Origin: UBA6627 sp965248675
GTDB taxonomy: Bacteria; Chloroflexota; Dehalococcoidia; UBA2979
Assembly: GCA_965248675.1 (NCBI GenBank)
Contig: CBDFJZ010000008.1
Coordinates: 1,364,001-1,428,000, forward strand
DNA: 64,000 nucleotides
Reading direction: 5' to 3'
This document shows, piece by piece, positions 17,268-26,098 of the stretch (positions are counted from its first letter, which is position 1; each line of letters opens with the position of its first letter). The notes below the pieces were generated by a model. The model was given only the letters and a program-made list of their open reading frames with translations. It made no database searches and was not told the DNA's origin. The position numbers and the translations under genes are program-made.

Positions 17268-17593
17268 CGGCGCTCCTTCGTCGTGTCTCGAGGCAGCGGT
17301 CTCCCGGCTCCCGAGACCTCCGGCGCATGAAAAAGCGCCCTCCCGCCGGCGGTGAGGGCGCACCATCCGAGGCCGCCCGTGGGCTCCTCGGAGTTGCGCT
17401 GCCACACCTGCACGGGCCGCCCTTCTGGTGGGCGTTATCCCTCGCTGGACCCGTGGTCTCTGGCGGTCTGGCGGCTTGCGCGCCGCGTCAATCTCTCGTA
17501 CGTCGCGCCGACGAGTCCTCGGCGCGGCGTTCAGTGTGCGTCGATCCGTTGCTGCCGTCTACGGCGTCACCCTGACCCAGCGAGTGGTCCTCG
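17268..17593 (-). promoter_or_regulatory. rplJ-rplL leader (candidate L10-binding leader)
   Basis: This 326-bp gap between rplA and rplJ holds no gene. Its minus-strand RNA contains several hairpins, a terminator (entered separately), and near the rplJ start a 6-bp inverted repeat GTCTCG/CGAGAC (17285-17316). A stretch around GCCGTAGACGGCAG (about 17550-17565) resembles the core of known L10 leader RNAs. The position is where L10 autoregulation acts in many bacteria. The specific RNA family is inferred. Confidence 0.5.
17330..17361 (-). terminator. Intrinsic terminator (attenuator) before rplJ
   Basis: On the minus strand the stem GCGCCCTC ... GAGGGCGC (17361-17354 and 17342-17335), with extra pairing in a GC-rich apex, is followed directly by five T residues. 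It lies about 65 nt before the rplJ start, so it would cut rplA readthrough and set rplJ-rplL expression. Confidence 0.75.
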
Positions 17594-18316
17594 TTAGGAG
17601 CTGCCGCTGCCCGCCAGAGCGACCACCTGGTTCACGTCCATGTGGACGCCGGGGCCCATCGTCGAAGTCAGCGTTGCGCCCTTGAACAGCGCGCCCTTCG
17701 CGCCGGATGGGCGCGCACGCACGATCTCGGACACCATCGCTTCCAGGTTCCCCTGCAGCTGCTCCTGGCTGAACGAGGCCTTGCCGATCGTGCAGTGCAG
17801 CAGGTTCGTCCGGTCGAGGCGAAAGTCAACCCGGCCAGCCTTCGCCTCGTTGATGCCGCGCTCGAGGTCTTCGCCGGGCAGCACGGTGTTGTTGCGCGGG
17901 TTCGGCATCAGACCGCGCGGACCTAGCACGCGGCCGAGGCTACCGACCTTCCCCATCAGCTCGCGCTGCGCGAGCGCGACGTCGAAGTTGAGGTATCCGC
18001 CGGCGACCTTCTCGATCAGCTCGTCGCCGCCGACCTCGTCGGCGCCCGCCTCGATTGCCGTGTTCGCCGCTTCGCCCTCGGCGAACACGAGCACACGGAC
18101 CTCGCGCCCGATGCCGTGCGGCAGCACGACCGAGCCTCGAACCTGCTGATCGGCGTGCCGACCGTCGAGGCCGGTCTTCAGGTGCAGCTCCACCGTCTCG
18201 TCGAACTTGGCAGTGGCGTTCTCCTTGACGAGCGCGACCGCCGCGCTCGGCTCGTAGAGACGTTCGGAGTCGACCTTCTCGCGCGCGGCGACGGTGCGCT
18301 TCCCGAGTTTCGGCAT
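17594..18316 (-). CDS. rplA: Ribosomal protein L1
   Basis: 240 residues, normal length. Starts MPKLGKRTVAAREKVD and contains the family segments VELHLKTGLDGRHADQQVRG and GRVLGPRGLMPNPRN. Binds 23S rRNA at the mobile L1 stalk. It starts 2 bp after the rplK stop. Confidence 0.97.
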   Translation of the reverse strand: MPKLGKRTVAAREKVDSERLYEPSAAVALVKENATAKFDETVELHLKTGLDGRHADQQVRGSVVLPHGIGREVRVLVFAEGEAANTAIEAGADEVGGDELIEKVAGGYLNFDVALAQRELMGKVGSLGRVLGPRGLMPNPRNNTVLPGEDLERGINEAKAGRVDFRLDRTNLLHCTIGKASFSQEQLQGNLEAMVSEIVRARPSGAKGALFKGATLTSTMGPGVHMDVNQVVALAGSGSS

Positions 18317-18318
18317 CG

Positions 18319-18741
18319 CTATTGAACCTCGATCCCCATCGAGCGGGCCGTGCCCGCGACGATCTTCATCGCTCGCTCGATGTCCTCGGTGTTGAGGTCG
18401 GCCATCTTGATCTCGGCGATCTCGCGGACCTGCCTGCGGTTCACCGAGCCGACCACCTCCTGGAGCTGATGCGCCGCACCCTTGTCCACGCCCGCTGCCT
18501 TGCGGAGCAGGTCCGAGGCGGGCGGCGTCTTCAGGATGAAGCTGAACGAGCGGTCCTCGAAGATCGTGATCTTCGCCGGGATGATCTGGCCGGCCGACTC
18601 GCGCGTCTGCTCGTTGTACGCCTTGCAGAAATCCATGATGTTGATGCCGTGCGGCCCCAGGGCGGTGCCGACCGGCGGCGCCGGATTGGCCTGGCCGGCC
18701 TGAATCTGCAACGTCAGTACCGTGCGAACCCTCTTTGCCAT
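18319..18741 (-). CDS. rplK: Ribosomal protein L11
   Basis: 140 residues with LQIQAGQANPAPPVGTALGP at the N-terminus (flexible, thiopeptide- and GTPase-associated region) and GTARSMGIEVQ at the end. It binds the GTPase-associated centre of 23S rRNA. Lies between nusG and rplA as in most bacteria. Confidence 0.97.
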   Translation of the reverse strand: MAKRVRTVLTLQIQAGQANPAPPVGTALGPHGINIMDFCKAYNEQTRESAGQIIPAKITIFEDRSFSFILKTPPASDLLRKAAGVDKGAAHQLQEVVGSVNRRQVREIAEIKMADLNTEDIERAMKIVAGTARSMGIEVQ

Positions 18742-18820
18742 CTCACCTCACCAACACTCGGCCGCCTGGGGTGATGCGGCCGCCTTTCTCGATCGCCCTC
18801 GGTGGAGGGCTGATCCGTCG

Positions 18821-19435
18821 TTACTGCTTTTCGACCTGTAGGAAGTCCAACTCGACCGGAGTATCCCGGCCGAACATCGACACCATCACGCGCACCCGAC
18901 CTCGATCGAGGTCGATCGTGTCGACCGACCCGATCATGTCGCTAAACGGTCCATCGGTGACCAGCACCGTCTCGCCGACGGCGAAGCCGATGTTGATCCG
19001 CGGAGCGGCCGAGTGCATCTGCCGCAAGATCTGTTCGACCTCGGGATCGGGCAGCGGCGTTGGCTTCGAGCGCTCGTCCATCGTCGTTCCGGCGAAGCCG
19101 GTGACGCCGGGCGTGTTGCGCACGACGTACCAGGACTCGTCGTCCATCAACATCTGCACGAACACGTAGCCGGGGAACAGCTTCTTGGAGACGGTCTTGC
19201 GCTGGCCGTCGCGAATCTCGATCTCGTCCTCGGTCGGCACCACCACCTGGTGGATCCGCTCCGACATGTCCATCGACTTGATCCGCTGCTCGAGGTCGGC
19301 GCGCACCTTGTTCTCGTACCCGGAATACGTCTGCACGATGTACCAGGCCCGACCGTCGTCGGGCTCGATCGGCTCGGAAGACGCGCCGTTCGCGTCGGCG
19401 GCGTCCGGTTGGTCGGGTAGCGATTCGAGTGCCAC
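18821..19435 (-). CDS. nusG: Transcription termination/antitermination factor NusG
   Basis: 204 residues: an acidic N-terminal extension of about 28, the NGN domain (WYIVQTYSGYENKVRADLEQ; KKLFPGYVFVQM; RNTPGVTGFAG), and a C-terminal KOW domain (GETVLVTDGPFSDMIGSVDT). It binds the RpoB/RpoC clamp and couples with ribosomal S10 or Rho. It follows secE by 9 bp. Confidence 0.96.
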   Translation of the reverse strand: MALESLPDQPDAADANGASSEPIEPDDGRAWYIVQTYSGYENKVRADLEQRIKSMDMSERIHQVVVPTEDEIEIRDGQRKTVSKKLFPGYVFVQMLMDDESWYVVRNTPGVTGFAGTTMDERSKPTPLPDPEVEQILRQMHSAAPRINIGFAVGETVLVTDGPFSDMIGSVDTIDLDRGRVRVMVSMFGRDTPVELDFLQVEKQ

Positions 19436-19444
19436 GCGTCGCTC

Positions 19445-19771
19445 CTATCGCAGGATCGTCTGCTCGACGAACCAGCCGAAGGCCAGGTCGGCCGCGCCAA
19501 GGATCGCCCCGATGATGAACGAAATGACGATCACGACGAAGCTCAGATAGCCGACCTCTTGGCGCGACGGCCAGGTGACCTTGCGTAGCTCGCTGATGAT
19601 GTCGACGATCCACGCTGGCCTGAAGAGCGATCCGCGCGACCGAACTTGCTCCGGCTGCGGCGCGGCCGACGCGACGGCGGCAGGGTTCCGAGGACCGCGT
19701 GGGCCACCCTGTCCCTGCCGTCGCTGACGCCGTTCCGCTCGGGCCTGGGCCCGGCGAGCCTGTCGGCCCAT
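19445..19771 (-). CDS. secE: Preprotein translocase subunit SecE
   Basis: 108 residues: a basic, Gln/Arg/Gly-rich N-terminal tail of about 50, then the conserved ELRKVTWPSRQEV amphipathic motif and a single transmembrane helix near the C-terminus. Part of the SecYEG channel. Its place between rpmG and nusG is the standard one. Confidence 0.95.
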   Translation of the reverse strand: MGRQARRAQARAERRQRRQGQGGPRGPRNPAAVASAAPQPEQVRSRGSLFRPAWIVDIISELRKVTWPSRQEVGYLSFVVIVISFIIGAILGAADLAFGWFVEQTILR

Positions 19772-19865
19772 CGTTCGCCGCTCCTACCAGTCGCCGATCG
19801 CCGGGCGCGGAACCGCCGGAGCGCTGGGCCGTGCCCGCGAACCGGCTGAACGACGCGCGTTACGC

Positions 19866-20030
19866 CTAGCGACTCTCCCGAAACAGCTGCATCGAGCGGG
19901 TCTTCGGGCAGTACTTGCGCAACTCGATGCGATCCGGGTCGTTCCGCTTGTTCTTCTTCGTATGGTAAACGACCCCGGGGCAGTCGTTGCTGACCAGCTT
20001 GATGTGGTCGCGGTCGCCCTTCTTCGCCAT
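19866..20030 (-). CDS. rpmG: Ribosomal protein L33
   Basis: 54 residues from ATG 20030 (MAKKGDRDHIKLV). The core YHTKKNKRNDPDRIELRKYC is typical. Only single Cys residues remain where zinc-binding forms have two CxxC pairs, so this looks like the zinc-free (C-) type. It lies 10 bp after tuf. Confidence 0.93.
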   Translation of the reverse strand: MAKKGDRDHIKLVSNDCPGVVYHTKKNKRNDPDRIELRKYCPKTRSMQLFRESR

Positions 20031-20040
20031 CGCGGACCGC

Positions 20041-21240
<1,200 letters not shown>

Positions 21241-21353
21241 CCCGGTCTCCTACTCTTCCCCAGTTCGTTGGGGTTCTGTCTCCCCGGCGAACCGCCCGGG
21301 TACTGATCGATACTGGTCGGACCTCAACTCGGCCGGGCCACCACGGCGATGGA

Positions 21354-21424
21354 GCCCGCTATGAGAGTTGAACTCATGACCTCATTCTTACCAAGAATGC
21401 GCTCTACCACTGAGCTAAGCGGGC
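21354..21424 (-). tRNA. tRNA-Thr (anticodon GGU)
   Basis: The minus strand folds into a full cloverleaf: acceptor GCCCGCT/AGCGGGC, D arm GCTC/GAGC, anticodon stem CATTC/GAATG around loop TTGGTAA, and T arm ATGAG/CTCAT. Discriminator U and an encoded CCA follow (21353-21350). It lies 113 bp before tuf. In transcription order it is the last tRNA of the cluster. Confidence 0.95.
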
Positions 21425-21583
21425 TTCGTGAGTGGGGCGCGTGCCGGCCATTCAGTGTGCCGCCCGCTTGCGCTGCGCGCCACCGAAGGTCCGCCAATTT
21501 CAACGATCGGAGAGCGCTTGCGTCCTTGCGTGTCCTCCGCGGTCGCGACCGGCTCCGAGGCAGCCGATCAGCTCGCTGGTCAG
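21425..21583. other. Non-coding stretch between tRNA-Thr(GGU) and the tRNA-Tyr fragment
   Basis: No gene is seen on either strand. A tRNA-Gly, which sits here in the E. coli version of this cluster, was looked for and not found. Confidence 0.6.
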
Positions 21584-21641
21584 TGGTGCAGGGGGCAGGA
21601 TTCGAACCTGCGTAGCCGTGAGGCGGCGGATCTACCGTCCG
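21584..21641 (-). repeat. Duplicated 3' part of tRNA-Tyr (candidate attachment-site remnant)
   Basis: 21584-21631 is identical over 48 bp to 23409-23456, the 3' end of tRNA-Tyr. Ten more bases match with two mismatches (at 21632 and 21636, in the anticodon loop). Similarity begins exactly at the encoded CCA and ends in the anticodon stem; the base outside CCA differs. The 5' half of a tRNA is missing. This is the usual shape of the displaced half-tRNA left by integration into a tRNA 3' end. Confidence 0.8.
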
Positions 21642-21736
21642 AGTCGGAGGATATCGCGTCGATCCCCGACGCGGATAAAGCCACCAAACGCCCTGTTCCC
21701 ACGGGCGGAAGGGGCTCCGTGCAGGAGCCTTGCACG

Positions 21737-22999
21737 TTACGCTTCGACCATCACCTCGACCGGGACGATCCCGTCGAAGTTCTTGCGCAAGAAGTTCCAG
21801 GGGACCGCGCCGTTCGTCCGGCCTGCCTCATCGAAGGCCCGCGCCATCAAGACGTGGCGGCCCGGCGCGGCATCCCAGCGGAAAGACCAGCGCACCCAGA
21901 GCCACCGCTCTCGCGGTTCCTCCAGGTGCACCTCCTGCCAGCTGTGGCCCTCATCCACGCTGATCTCGACCCGTTCGATCCTGCCCATGCCGCTCCACGC
22001 GAGCCCCCGGATCACGTTGGACCCGGCTTTGAGCGGCAGCTCCTGGTCCCGGGTGTAGTCCCGCGGGTCGGTGATCACCGCTCGCACGCCCATGGCGGTG
22101 AGCATCTCCCGGTCCTCCGGATTGTCGGGCGAGTCCGCGTAGTAGAAGTACTCGGACTGGTACCAGGGCTGCGGCATGTGATCGAAGACCGCAATCCGCT
22201 GCAGCCACTTCACTGACCAGTTGCCGGACCAGCCGGGCACGATCAATCGCAGCGGCGCTCCGAATACGTGCGGCAGATACTCGCCATTCAGCGCCCAGGC
22301 GAGGATCGTATCTTCATCCATCGCCTTCTCGATCGGCAGCGCCTTCTCGTAGTTGATCTCCTCGCTCGGGATGTACGAGGCGCCGTGCGTGGTCCCGACT
22401 CCGGGCTTCGAGCGCATGGCTTCGTACTGGGCGAGCTGCTCCGGCGTGAGCTGCTCCTTCATCCGTTCGTAGCTCTTGCGGCTGCCTTCACCGGGGATGC
22501 CGTGGTCGAACCCCTGCGCCAGCACGGCGACGGCGTCGGCGCCGATTCCCGCCTCCTCCAGAATCGTGCGCAAGGGGACCCCGGTGAACTCGCCGGAGCT
22601 CGTTTGCCCGGTGTGGAGCTGATCGAGGTCGAACTGACTCGGGCGCTCGCCGCCGTCACGGAGATAGTCGAAGAAGTCCGCGTCCGTGCCGGAGCACTCG
22701 TGGACCACGCGGACCGTTTGGCCGGGGAATTCGCGAACCTCGTCCAGCGTCAGTGTCAGCGGGCGGGCGACGCTGCTCTCGACCGTGAGCGACCACTCGT
22801 CGGGATGCACCGGGTCGGGGATCTCCAGTTGCGCCACGAGGTAACGCAGGTTGGTCGGCGTGATCAGGCCTTCGAGGTCTGCCCAGGGGCTGCGCTGATT
22901 CATGACGCGGCCCTCCGCGTCTTTTCGCGTGGGCGCGACCGGCCGGCGCCGGTCTGGCCAGCCCATGATCCAGTCGCCTTCGATCTCACGACGGCTCAT
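21737..22999 (-). CDS. Sulfite-oxidase-family molybdopterin oxidoreductase
   Basis: 420 residues from ATG 22999, which has GAGAGG 9 nt upstream; a TTG three codons earlier is possible. The molybdopterin-binding domain spans about 45-265, with ligand Cys102 in VHECSGTDADFF rather than the common CAGNRR context. The Mo-co dimerisation domain follows (about 285-415: GVRAVITDPRDY; SGMGRIERVEISVDEGHSW). No Tat signal, haem domain or membrane segment is visible, so a cytoplasmic enzyme or an unseen partner is implied. Substrate unknown. It is the only intact gene between tRNA-Tyr and its duplicated 3' fragment, which suggests acquisition. Confidence 0.88.
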   Translation of the reverse strand: MSRREIEGDWIMGWPDRRRPVAPTRKDAEGRVMNQRSPWADLEGLITPTNLRYLVAQLEIPDPVHPDEWSLTVESSVARPLTLTLDEVREFPGQTVRVVHECSGTDADFFDYLRDGGERPSQFDLDQLHTGQTSSGEFTGVPLRTILEEAGIGADAVAVLAQGFDHGIPGEGSRKSYERMKEQLTPEQLAQYEAMRSKPGVGTTHGASYIPSEEINYEKALPIEKAMDEDTILAWALNGEYLPHVFGAPLRLIVPGWSGNWSVKWLQRIAVFDHMPQPWYQSEYFYYADSPDNPEDREMLTAMGVRAVITDPRDYTRDQELPLKAGSNVIRGLAWSGMGRIERVEISVDEGHSWQEVHLEEPRERWLWVRWSFRWDAAPGRHVLMARAFDEAGRTNGAVPWNFLRKNFDGIVPVEVMVEA

Positions 23000-23146
23000 G
23001 GACGTCAACCTCTCCGCCAGGACTCGCCCGGCACCCGGCGCAGCATAGGCGACGTGCGGTCACCTCACGGCCGCCCGATGGCGAGACGCCGCCCCCCGAA
23101 CTGCGGCGATCTGCGGCGGACGTGCCCGGACTGACGGCTCGTCCGG

Positions 23147-23330
23147 CTACTCGCCGATCGTGAGCGGTACCGAACGATGCCCGCGTAGTTCTTGATCAGG
23201 GCGCGCATCGAGGAGTTGTGCGGGCGTGATCAACACATGCGGCATGTCCCGCAGCGGTGAGTCCGCGGAGAGCGGCTCTTGCTCGAAGACGTCCATGTAG
23301 GCGGCTGGTAGAGCTAATGGCTCCAGGGGG
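23147..23330 (-). pseudogene. Remnant of a D-2-hydroxyacid dehydrogenase C-terminus
   Basis: On the minus strand one frame reads AAYMDVFEQEPLSADSPLRD then MPHVLITPAQ, ending TIGE and a stop at 23147. This closely resembles the late NAD-binding region of D-isomer 2-hydroxyacid dehydrogenases (DVFEQEPLP..SPLWD.PNVLITPH). The His expected after TP is lost and an in-frame stop lies shortly upstream. The rest of the gene is absent. It fills most of the gap between the oxidoreductase gene and tRNA-Tyr. Short, so homology rests on about 30 residues. Confidence 0.55.
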
Positions 23331-23411
23331 CTTCCTCAGCGATCACCGGCGATCTCCGCGGATGGCCTCGGATCGCAATTCGCCCCAGAAACATTGAGGA
23401 TCAAGTGATGG

Positions 23412-23494
23412 TGCAGGGGGCAGGATTCGAACCTGCGTAGCCGTGAGGCGGCGGATTTACAGTCCGCTGGAATTAGCCACTCTCCCACCCCTGC
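23412..23494 (-). tRNA. tRNA-Tyr (anticodon GUA)
   Basis: Minus strand: acceptor GCAGGGG/CCCCTGC, anticodon loop with GTA in GGACTGTAAATCC, a long variable arm as expected for Tyr, T arm GCAGG/CCTGC. Discriminator A and an encoded CCA (23411-23409). It lies 20 bp after tRNA-Thr(UGU). Confidence 0.95.
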
Positions 23495-23514
23495 TGGATC
23501 CCAAACGGGTTTGG

Positions 23515-23587
23515 AGCCCGAGAGGGGATTCGAACCCGCTAACCTACCGATTACAAATCGGTTGCGCTGCCATTGCGCCACTCGGGC
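23515..23587 (-). tRNA. tRNA-Thr (anticodon UGU)
   Basis: Minus strand: acceptor GCCCGAG/CTCGGGC, anticodon stem CCGAT/ATCGG around TTTGTA-containing loop giving anticodon TGT, T arm GCGGG/CCCCT-type pairing around TTCGAAT. Encoded CCA follows. First tRNA of the Thr-Tyr-Thr-tuf series, about 110 bp after a strong promoter. Confidence 0.93.
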
Positions 23588-23698
23588 CAAGACTCGCTAC
23601 CACGCCACATCCGCGTCCGTCCTCGCCGATCGTGTCGTGGAGAGCAAGACGCACCCCGTCGTCCGTGGTGGGGACACCCGGAGTGCGCACCGCCCCCG

Positions 23699-23735
23699 AT
23701 TATATCGAGCGCGATCCGGCGGTCAACGATCGTTG
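23699..23735 (-). promoter_or_regulatory. Promoter of the tRNA(-tuf) cluster
   Basis: TTGACC (23726-23721), a 16-bp spacer and TATAAT (23704-23699) on the minus strand. A 12-bp perfect palindrome CAACGATCGTTG (23724-23735) overlaps the -35 box. A further 6-bp inverted repeat CCCACG/CGTGGG (23738-23751) lies upstream, next to the cysS stop. Confidence 0.7.
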
Positions 23736-23761
23736 CACCCACGAACGTGGGATTTCGCGGC

Positions 23762-25207
23762 TTACGTCTCCACCGACCAGCGCGTCCCATCCGGGGTGTC
23801 TTCGAGCGCGACCTGCAGCGCTGCGAGTTCGTCGCGGATGCGGTCCGAGAACGCGAAGTCGCGCTCCGCTCGCGCCGCCGCTCGCCGCTCGATCAGCGCC
23901 TCGATCGTCGATTCGGCGTCTGTGCCCCCGCAGACCACGTCGAGCTCAGCCGCCAGTTTCGACAGCGCCACGACGTCCAGCTCCACGACGGCCGCCGCGT
24001 CGCCCTCCAGCCGTAGGCCGAGCACTGAGGTCAGCTCCCGCAGCTCGGCCTGAGCAGGGATGACATCCCGGCCGTCGTCGCGGCCGCGGTTGATCGCCCG
24101 CGCGAGGTCGAACAGCGCGGCGAGCGCCTGCGGGGTGCCGAGGTCGTTTTCCATCGCCTCGACGAAGCGGGCGCGGGTGTCGCCCGAGTCCAGCCGCTCC
24201 GCTCCGGCCGGCGCATCGAAGGCCTCGAGGGCGCCCTCGAAACGTTCGATCCCGCGGGTGGCCGCGCCCATCGCCTCCTCGGTGAGGTTGTTCGGGCCTC
24301 GGTAGTAGCTGTTCAACACGAACAGGCGGAGCGCGTCCGGGCGCCAGCGACCGAGTGCGTCGGCAACGGTAACGACGTTCCCCGTCGACTTCGCCATCTT
24401 CTCGTTCTCGAACTGGACCATGCCATTGTGCATCCAGAGCCGTGCGAACGGCTCGCCGGTCGCCGCCTCGGCCTGAGCGATCTCGTTCTCGTGGTGTGGG
24501 AAGATCAGGTCGACGCCGCCGCCGTGGATCTCGAACGTGTCGCCCAGGTAGCACTGCGCCATCGCCGAGCACTCGATGTGCCAGCCAGGACGGCCGTCGC
24601 TCCACGGCGAGGGCCAGGCCGGCTCGCCGGGCTTCTGCGCCTTCCACAGCGAAAAGTCCAGCGGGAACTCCTTGTCCTTACCGGGCTCGCCTCGCGTCCC
24701 CGTGCGCAGCTCCTCGATGTCACGATGCGACAGCTTCCCGTAATCGTCCTTCGCCCGCACCCGGTAGTAGACGTCGCCGCCCGGCGTGACGTACGCGTAG
24801 CCCTCCTCGATGATCCGGGCGATCGTCGAGGTGATCGTCTCGATCTCGCCTGTCACGCGCGGCCGTTCGTTGGGTGGCGCGATCCCCAGCTCGATCTGCT
24901 CCCGCTCCCAGCGCTCGATGTTCTCGGTCCCTAGTTCCAGTGGGTCGCGGTTGAGCTCGGCGGCGCGCTCGATCAGCTTGTCGTCGACATCCGTGTAGTT
25001 CGTGACGAACGTGACCGTGTAGCCGCCGGCCGGGTTGCCGTCCCAGCGCAGGTAGCGCACGAGCACGTCGTAGACGATCAACGACATCGCGTGGCCGACG
25101 TGTGCCTCGGCGTAGGGCGTGACGCCGCAGACGTAGATCCCGACCGAGCCGGCCTGCGCCGGCTCGATCTCGCGCAGCTCGCGGGACATCGTGTCTGTCA
25201 GCCTCAT
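23762..25207 (-). CDS. cysS: Cysteinyl-tRNA synthetase
   Basis: Class I enzyme of 481 residues. Zinc/substrate Cys27 in YVCGVTPY, the HIGH motif as HVGH (36-39), WHIECSAM with Cys213, FPHHENEIAQ, and KMAKS at 270-274 are all present. The C-terminal anticodon domain is complete. Its ATG overlaps the cysE stop by 4 bp (25204-25207), so the two are translationally coupled and share the Cys-rich leader upstream. Confidence 0.97.
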   Translation of the reverse strand: MRLTDTMSRELREIEPAQAGSVGIYVCGVTPYAEAHVGHAMSLIVYDVLVRYLRWDGNPAGGYTVTFVTNYTDVDDKLIERAAELNRDPLELGTENIERWEREQIELGIAPPNERPRVTGEIETITSTIARIIEEGYAYVTPGGDVYYRVRAKDDYGKLSHRDIEELRTGTRGEPGKDKEFPLDFSLWKAQKPGEPAWPSPWSDGRPGWHIECSAMAQCYLGDTFEIHGGGVDLIFPHHENEIAQAEAATGEPFARLWMHNGMVQFENEKMAKSTGNVVTVADALGRWRPDALRLFVLNSYYRGPNNLTEEAMGAATRGIERFEGALEAFDAPAGAERLDSGDTRARFVEAMENDLGTPQALAALFDLARAINRGRDDGRDVIPAQAELRELTSVLGLRLEGDAAAVVELDVVALSKLAAELDVVCGGTDAESTIEALIERRAAARAERDFAFSDRIRDELAALQVALEDTPDGTRWSVET

Positions 25208-25917
25208 CGCGACCGTCCGACCCCGCGCGGTCCAGGCGAACGACGCTCCGGTTCCGAGGACACCCCGCTGTGGTCCTGTTCCTCGTCACGCACGCGCACT
25301 TCCAGCTCCTCGATCCGGCGTTCCAGCGCGTCGATCCGATCCCACTCCGGATCTGGTAACCGTTCAACCGTCTCGTTCTCGCTCTGCGTCGCCGGCACCG
25401 TGAAGGCGACCACGTGGCCGGGCACGCCGACCACAGTCGCGCGGGGCGGCACGCTTGCCACCACCACGGCCCCTGCGCCGATCCGGGCATGCGCGCCGAT
25501 CGTGACCGCGCCGATCACCTTCGCCCCCGCGCCCACCACGACGCCCTCCTCGAGCGTCGGGTGCCGCTTCTCTTGCAGCGTCGACGTCCCGCCGAGGGTT
25601 ACGCCCTGGTAGAGGTGGCAATCGTCGCCCACGATCGTCGTCTCGCCGATCACGACGCCCATCCCGTGATCGATAAAGCAGCGGCGCCCGATTCGGGCGC
25701 CCGGGTGGATCTCGATGCCGGTCAGGAACCGCATCAGGTGCGACAGCAGACGCGGCAGCAGTGGCACGCCCGCGCGGTTTAGTCGGTGTGTCAGCCGGTG
25801 GACGATCAGCGCGTGCACGCCGGGGTAGGTCAGCAGCACCTCGAAGGCGCCGCGCGCCGCCGGGTCGCGCCGCTGCGCGGCGCCGATGTCCTCCCGGATC
25901 GATGAGAGCCAGCCCAT
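25204..25917 (-). CDS. cysE: Serine O-acetyltransferase
   Basis: Acetylates serine in cysteine synthesis. From ATG 25917 (MGWLSSIREDIGAAQRRDPA) it has 237 residues. The left-handed beta-helix repeat region includes GARIGRRCFIDHGMGVVIGE, the catalytic His/Asp neighbourhood, and GVTLGGTSTLQEKRHPTLEE. A C-terminal acidic coiled-coil tail (about 200-225) is unusual. No good ribosome site precedes the ATG, which fits control by the leader. The tail usually involved in cysteine feedback or CysK binding does not end in Ile here. Confidence 0.94.
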   Translation of the reverse strand: MGWLSSIREDIGAAQRRDPAARGAFEVLLTYPGVHALIVHRLTHRLNRAGVPLLPRLLSHLMRFLTGIEIHPGARIGRRCFIDHGMGVVIGETTIVGDDCHLYQGVTLGGTSTLQEKRHPTLEEGVVVGAGAKVIGAVTIGAHARIGAGAVVVASVPPRATVVGVPGHVVAFTVPATQSENETVERLPDPEWDRIDALERRIEELEVRVRDEEQDHSGVSSEPERRSPGPRGVGRSR

Positions 25918-25967
25918 GTGGGGGATCCGTTCTGAGCGTCTGGTCGTAAGTCGGATCAAGGCAGCCG

Positions 25968-26021
25968 GTTCGTGGTCGAGCAAGTGCCGCGGACGCGAGC
26001 TGGCGTCAGCGGCTCACGAAC
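25968..26021 (-). promoter_or_regulatory. Complementary arms after the Cys codons (possible attenuation structure)
   Basis: The RNA segment GUUCGUG (26021-26015), covering the last leader codons and stop, is perfectly complementary to CACGAAC (25974-25968) about 40 nt downstream. A ribosome stalled on the Cys codons would block the first arm. This is a reading of pairing potential, not of a folded structure. Confidence 0.4.
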
Positions 26022-26091
26022 AGACGCAACAACAGCGCCCGTCTCGAGGGCGATCCGACCGGGCGCGCAGGACGGCGTTCATGGTCGACAT
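26014..26091 (-). CDS. Cys-rich leader peptide upstream of cysE-cysS
   Basis: A 25-residue open frame beginning MSTMNAVLRARSDRP and ending RCCCVCS then TGA. Four of the last six residues are Cys (20, 21, 22, 24), encoded TGT TGT TGC .. TGT. AGAGG lies 4 nt before the ATG, and TACGAT 9 nt before it. It starts 8 nt after the ispF stop and ends 97 nt before cysE. Consecutive Cys codons just before genes that make cysteine and charge tRNA-Cys are what a cysteine-sensing attenuator needs; mycobacteria use polycysteine short ORFs in this way. Translation and regulation here are inferred. Confidence 0.6.
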   Translation of the reverse strand: MSTMNAVLRARSDRPRDGRCCCVCS

Positions 26092-26098
26092 AGCGCCT

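Noticed and set aside
21425..23408. Hidden tRNA-Gly as in the E. coli tRNA-tufB cluster
   Set aside because: Both gaps were read for a T-arm and matching acceptor; none was found apart from the tRNA-Tyr fragment.
25204..25983. Longer cysE starting at TTG 25983
   Set aside because: The extra 22 residues do not look like the family, which begins near MGWLSSIREDI; the extension crosses the leader's downstream arm.
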